DNA of 64,000 bases from Rothia mucilaginosa (lineage in GTDB: Bacteria; Actinomycetota; Actinomycetes; Actinomycetales; Micrococcaceae), in the NCBI RefSeq assembly GCF_001548235.1, contig NZ_AP014938.1:1612001-1676000 (forward strand). Direction: 5' to 3'. Both the position numbers and the translations under genes were made by a program. Below, piece after piece: positions 61,208 to 64,000 of the stretch (position 1 is the stretch's first letter; each line of letters begins with the position of its first letter). The notes beneath the pieces were generated by a model. That model was given only the letters and a program-made list of their open reading frames with translations. It had not been told where the DNA came from and did not search any database.

Positions 61208-62032
61208 ATGTCTCACGATCACGCAGCACACGGCCACGGCGGCGCACACGGTGCACACGGTCAGGGCGGCTACACCCACCCCGGCCACGGCTACGGCGGC
61301 GCACCCAAGGGCTACGCAGTCCAGCACTCCGCAGCTGACGAAAACCGCCGCGGCCGCGAAGAAGGCGAAACCCTGCACTACGCCCTCTACACCGTGTTCG
61401 CACGCTCCGGCGCACGCCCCGCAGAGTCCAACACCGACGAGGCACGCGCAGAATTCGAGAAGGTCGCCGAGCAGCTCGCAGCCGACGGCGTGACCCTGCG
61501 CGGCATCTACGACGTCTCCGCAATGCGCGACAACGCAGACATCATGATCTGGACCCACGGCGAGAGCCCCGAAAAGCTGCAGGCAGCAGTCCGCAAGATC
61601 CGCCGCACCGCACTCTTCGCAGGCACCACCATCGTCTGGTCCACCATGGGTGTACACCGCGAAGCAGAATTCACCCGCAACCACGCACCCGCCTACGCAC
61701 GCGGCAAGGCACCCGAAGCATGGGTCTGTGTCTACCCCTTCGTACGCTCCTACGACTGGTACTACATGAACCCCGAACGCCGCGCAGAAATGCTCAAGAA
61801 CCACGGCATGAAGGCAATCGACTTCCCGCAGATTCTGGCGAACACTGTCGCAACCTTCGGCATGAACGACTACGAGTGGGTCCTCGCCCTCGAAGCACCC
61901 CAGCTCGTTGACCTGGTCGACATGATGCGCCACTTCCGCAACACCGAAGCACGCCTGCACGTGCGCGAAGAAACCCCCTTCTACACCGGCCGCCGCATCG
62001 GCGCAGACGAAGTGGCAGAGGTCCTGGCGTGA
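61208..62032 (+). CDS. hemQ: Coproheme decarboxylase HemQ (ChdC)
   Basis: 274 residues. Converts coproheme III to haem b using peroxide, the last step of the coproporphyrin-dependent path. The chlorite-dismutase-like fold shows the catalytic Tyr176 in WVCVYPFVRSYDWYYM and the candidate haem His199 in MLKNHGMKAIDFPQ. The N-terminal ~35 residues are His/Gly-rich (HAAHGHGGAHGAHGQGG), unusual and perhaps metal-binding. ATG 61208 lies behind AAAGGAACACACA. Its TGA overlaps the hemH GTG (GTGA), so the two are coupled. Confidence 0.93.
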   Translation: MSHDHAAHGHGGAHGAHGQGGYTHPGHGYGGAPKGYAVQHSAADENRRGREEGETLHYALYTVFARSGARPAESNTDEARAEFEKVAEQLAADGVTLRGIYDVSAMRDNADIMIWTHGESPEKLQAAVRKIRRTALFAGTTIVWSTMGVHREAEFTRNHAPAYARGKAPEAWVCVYPFVRSYDWYYMNPERRAEMLKNHGMKAIDFPQILANTVATFGMNDYEWVLALEAPQLVDLVDMMRHFRNTEARLHVREETPFYTGRRIGADEVAEVLA

Positions 62033-63483
62033 GCCATCAGCCGAACAACGGCGTAACCCTCAACGGCACGCTCCTGCCGGACGATGTGGTACCCAACCGC
62101 ACCGACCCGGCGAACACCGCCTCCAACGGCCCCGCCGCGCTCAACGAGCAGACCCTCGGCGACTACCGAAGCGAACGCAGCATCACCCGTGAACGTGCCG
62201 AAGAGGCACGCCCCTACGACCTGGTGATTCTCTCCTCCTTCGGCGGCCCCGAGGGGCAGGAGGACGTCATCCCGTTCCTGCGCAACGTAACCGCTGGCCG
62301 CGGCATCCCGGACGAGCGCCTCGAAGAGGTCGCCACCCACTACCGCGCCAACGGCGGCGTCTCGCCCATTAACGAGCAGAACCGTGCCCTGCTCGCCGCA
62401 CTGCAGCAGGCGCTCGCCGAACGCGGCCCGCACGTCCCGATCACCTGGGCGAACCGCAACTGGAAGCCCTACGTGAAGGACGTGCTCGCCGAAGCCTACG
62501 AAAACGGCCACCGCAACGTGCTCGTGCTGGCGACCAGCGCCTACCCCGGCTACTCGAGCTGCCGCCAGTACCGTGAAGACTACGGTGTGGCGATTGAGCA
62601 GCTCGGCCTGGAAGGTCGCGTGCACGTGGGTAAGATCCGTCAGTTCTTTGATGTGCCTGGCTTCTCCCGCGCTTTCGCTGACGGGCTGAAGGACGGGCTC
62701 GCCACGGTGCGTGAGCAACTCGCCGCACGCGATAGCGGTTCGCCGAACCCGCGCCTGCGGATTATGTTCTGCACCCACTCGGTGCCGACCTCCGCGGCGA
62801 ACGAGGCAGGCCCGCGCGGCGTGAACTACGAGGGCGGCTCCGCCTACGTGGAGAAGCACCTGCAGGTTGCCCGCGCCGTGCTTTCGCTGGTTCGCGACGA
62901 GGCTCCGGAGCTTCTGCAGAACGTCGAGTGGGAGCTGGTGTACCAGTCCCGTTCCGGCCCGCCGTCCATGCCGTGGCTCGAACCGGACGTCAACGACGCC
63001 CTGGAGGCGCTACCCACCCCCGCCAACCCGTCGGAGGACGGCGAAGCCCCCGTGGAAGGCGTCGTGCTGGTGCCCCTCGGCTTCGTCTCCGACCACATGG
63101 AAGTCAAGTGGGACCTGGACACCGAGGCGCTGGACACCTGCGAGCGCCTGGGCGTGGTCGCTGTGCGCACCCCCACCCCCGGCACGCATCCGGCGTACGT
63201 GGAGTCGCTGCGCCGCCTGATTGAGGAGCGCGTGGAGAACAGTGTTTCAGCCGACCTGCGCCCCGCACGTGAGAGCGTCCTCGCCCCGAGTGCGAGCGGT
63301 CAGTACGGCTGGTTCGACGAGTGCGAACCCGACTGCTGCAAGCCCGGTCGCGGTGCGCCGAAGCCGGTGGTTGCAGAATATGCGCCCGCCGTTTCGGAGG
63401 ACGCCACCTCTGCCGCAACCGCTGCTGAAACCTCTGCCCGCCGCTCCGGTGGCTGCGGCTCCGGCGGATGCTACTCCCACTAA
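62029..63483 (+). CDS. hemH: Coproporphyrin ferrochelatase (HemH/CpfC)
   Basis: 484 residues, longer than the ~340 of most bacterial forms. Inserts Fe2+ into coproporphyrin III. The core begins near residue 62 (YDLVILSSFGGPEGQEDVI) after a polar N-terminal extension; the metal-site His is in MFCTHSVPT and VPLGFVSDHMEVKWDLD is present. GWFDECEPDCCKPGRG provides cysteines in the region where actinobacterial ferrochelatases hold a [2Fe-2S] cluster. A C-terminal Ala-rich linker leads to a terminal SGGCGSGGCYSH with two more cysteines. GTG start overlaps hemQ by 4 bp. Confidence 0.93.
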   Translation: MSHQPNNGVTLNGTLLPDDVVPNRTDPANTASNGPAALNEQTLGDYRSERSITRERAEEARPYDLVILSSFGGPEGQEDVIPFLRNVTAGRGIPDERLEEVATHYRANGGVSPINEQNRALLAALQQALAERGPHVPITWANRNWKPYVKDVLAEAYENGHRNVLVLATSAYPGYSSCRQYREDYGVAIEQLGLEGRVHVGKIRQFFDVPGFSRAFADGLKDGLATVREQLAARDSGSPNPRLRIMFCTHSVPTSAANEAGPRGVNYEGGSAYVEKHLQVARAVLSLVRDEAPELLQNVEWELVYQSRSGPPSMPWLEPDVNDALEALPTPANPSEDGEAPVEGVVLVPLGFVSDHMEVKWDLDTEALDTCERLGVVAVRTPTPGTHPAYVESLRRLIEERVENSVSADLRPARESVLAPSASGQYGWFDECEPDCCKPGRGAPKPVVAEYAPAVSEDATSAATAAETSARRSGGCGSGGCYSH

Positions 63484-63592
63484 CACCACCCCTGTAGCTC
63501 CGGCTCGCCCCAACACCCCAGACGAGGGTGCGCGGGCGGGTCGGAGCGCACGTGCCTACGGGCTATCACACACATCACTGATAAGGAGAGAT

Positions 63593-64000
63593 ATGAGCCA
63601 TCACGAGTACATCTTGGGCACCCGCGGGTCTGCTCTCGCCCTGACCCAAAGCCGTATCGCTGCTGAAACCGTCACCTCCCTCTACACCGAACACCAGGCA
63701 CACCACGGCGCTGCAGATGCTGACGGCGCCGCAGATGCCGAGGTCGTAGACTTCACCCTGCGCACCGTCAAAACCGAAGGCGACATGCTCACCGGACCCC
63801 TGGCGACCCTCGGCGGCACCGGCGTATTCGCGGCGGCACTGCGCCAGCGTCTGCTCGACGGTGAGAACGCCTCCGAAGAAAACCGCGTGGACATGGCAGT
63901 ACACTCCCTCAAGGACCTGCCCTCTGCACCCTGCCCCGGCCTGGTCATTGCCGCAACCCTCAAACGTGAAGACCCCCGCGACGCCCTCGTAGCACGCGAC
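63593..64000 (+). CDS. hemC: Hydroxymethylbilane synthase (3' end beyond the window)
   Basis: First 136 codons only. MSHHEYILGTRGSALALTQS is the HemC start signature. LRTVKTEGDML, LGGTGVFAAALRQRLLDG and VDMAVHSLKDLP match the enzyme that polymerises four porphobilinogens. The usual TxGD-x2-D region carries a small insertion of Ala/Asp repeats (DADGAADAE, ~residues 42-50). ATG 63593 is behind AAGGAGAGAT. It continues the haem operon 109 bp after hemH. Confidence 0.93.
   Translation, partial: MSHHEYILGTRGSALALTQSRIAAETVTSLYTEHQAHHGAADADGAADAEVVDFTLRTVKTEGDMLTGPLATLGGTGVFAAALRQRLLDGENASEENRVDMAVHSLKDLPSAPCPGLVIAATLKREDPRDALVARD

Overview
The window is a 64 kb stretch of a high-GC actinobacterial chromosome. 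Mycothiol deacetylase, the succinylase branch of the diaminopimelate pathway, a 7Fe ferredoxin, gluABCD-type glutamate uptake and a full coproporphyrin-dependent haem cluster point to the Micrococcaceae, most likely Rothia (R. mucilaginosa-like). The genus is inferred from gene content and sequence feel, not from a search. I saw no rRNA, tRNA or CRISPR array.

Layout. 1-2932: a two-component pair (left edge cut) and ychF. 2933-5781: a small AT-richer island between repeated copies of the ychF 3' end. It carries an ApeA-like HEPN protein and an unrecognised membrane-anchored protein. 5798-14600: mostly small genes, including molbindin, PhnA-like, GlsB-like, DoxX-like, LppP/LprE-like lipoprotein, Tpx, two AzlC and one AzlD, and OsmC. 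14878-23372: lysine permease, a repeat-rich wall-anchored protein, Nudix, LOG-type hydrolase, pyroglutamyl peptidase, Pgi, NudC. 23582-37810: typA, mshB fused to a membrane domain, fdxA, dapC, gluDCBA, galE, a DUF4253 protein, dapD and dapE. 37900-47937: PIG-V-like membrane protein, tatB, an mgtE-N/DUF1003/mrp operon, a stress protein, aminopeptidase P, a PHP phosphoesterase. 47958-52532: a mirror-image surface-protein locus. 52566-57801: orphan DNA methyltransferase, DEAD-box helicase, DUF3107 and hemA. 58180-64000: hemE, hemY/cgoX, hemQ, hemH and hemC (right edge cut).

How genes work together. dapC, dapD and dapE serve lysine and peptidoglycan precursor synthesis. gluABCD forms one uptake operon. 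hemA to hemC make haem through coproporphyrin, with HemQ as the terminal decarboxylase. mshB, tpx and osmC serve thiol and peroxide homeostasis.

Three things stand out. (1) The last ~27-30 bp of ychF recurs twice downstream, each copy closing a one-gene cassette, which looks like serial integration at a protected gene end. (2) At 47958-52532 two SLH-like genes face inward in near-identical arms around one Tat-exported beta-helix-like gene and a promoterless-looking second copy of its 3' end in opposite orientation. This architecture would allow inversion or gene conversion to swap C-termini. (3) At least nine genes have a short duplication straddling the stop codon, which is far more than I would expect by chance.
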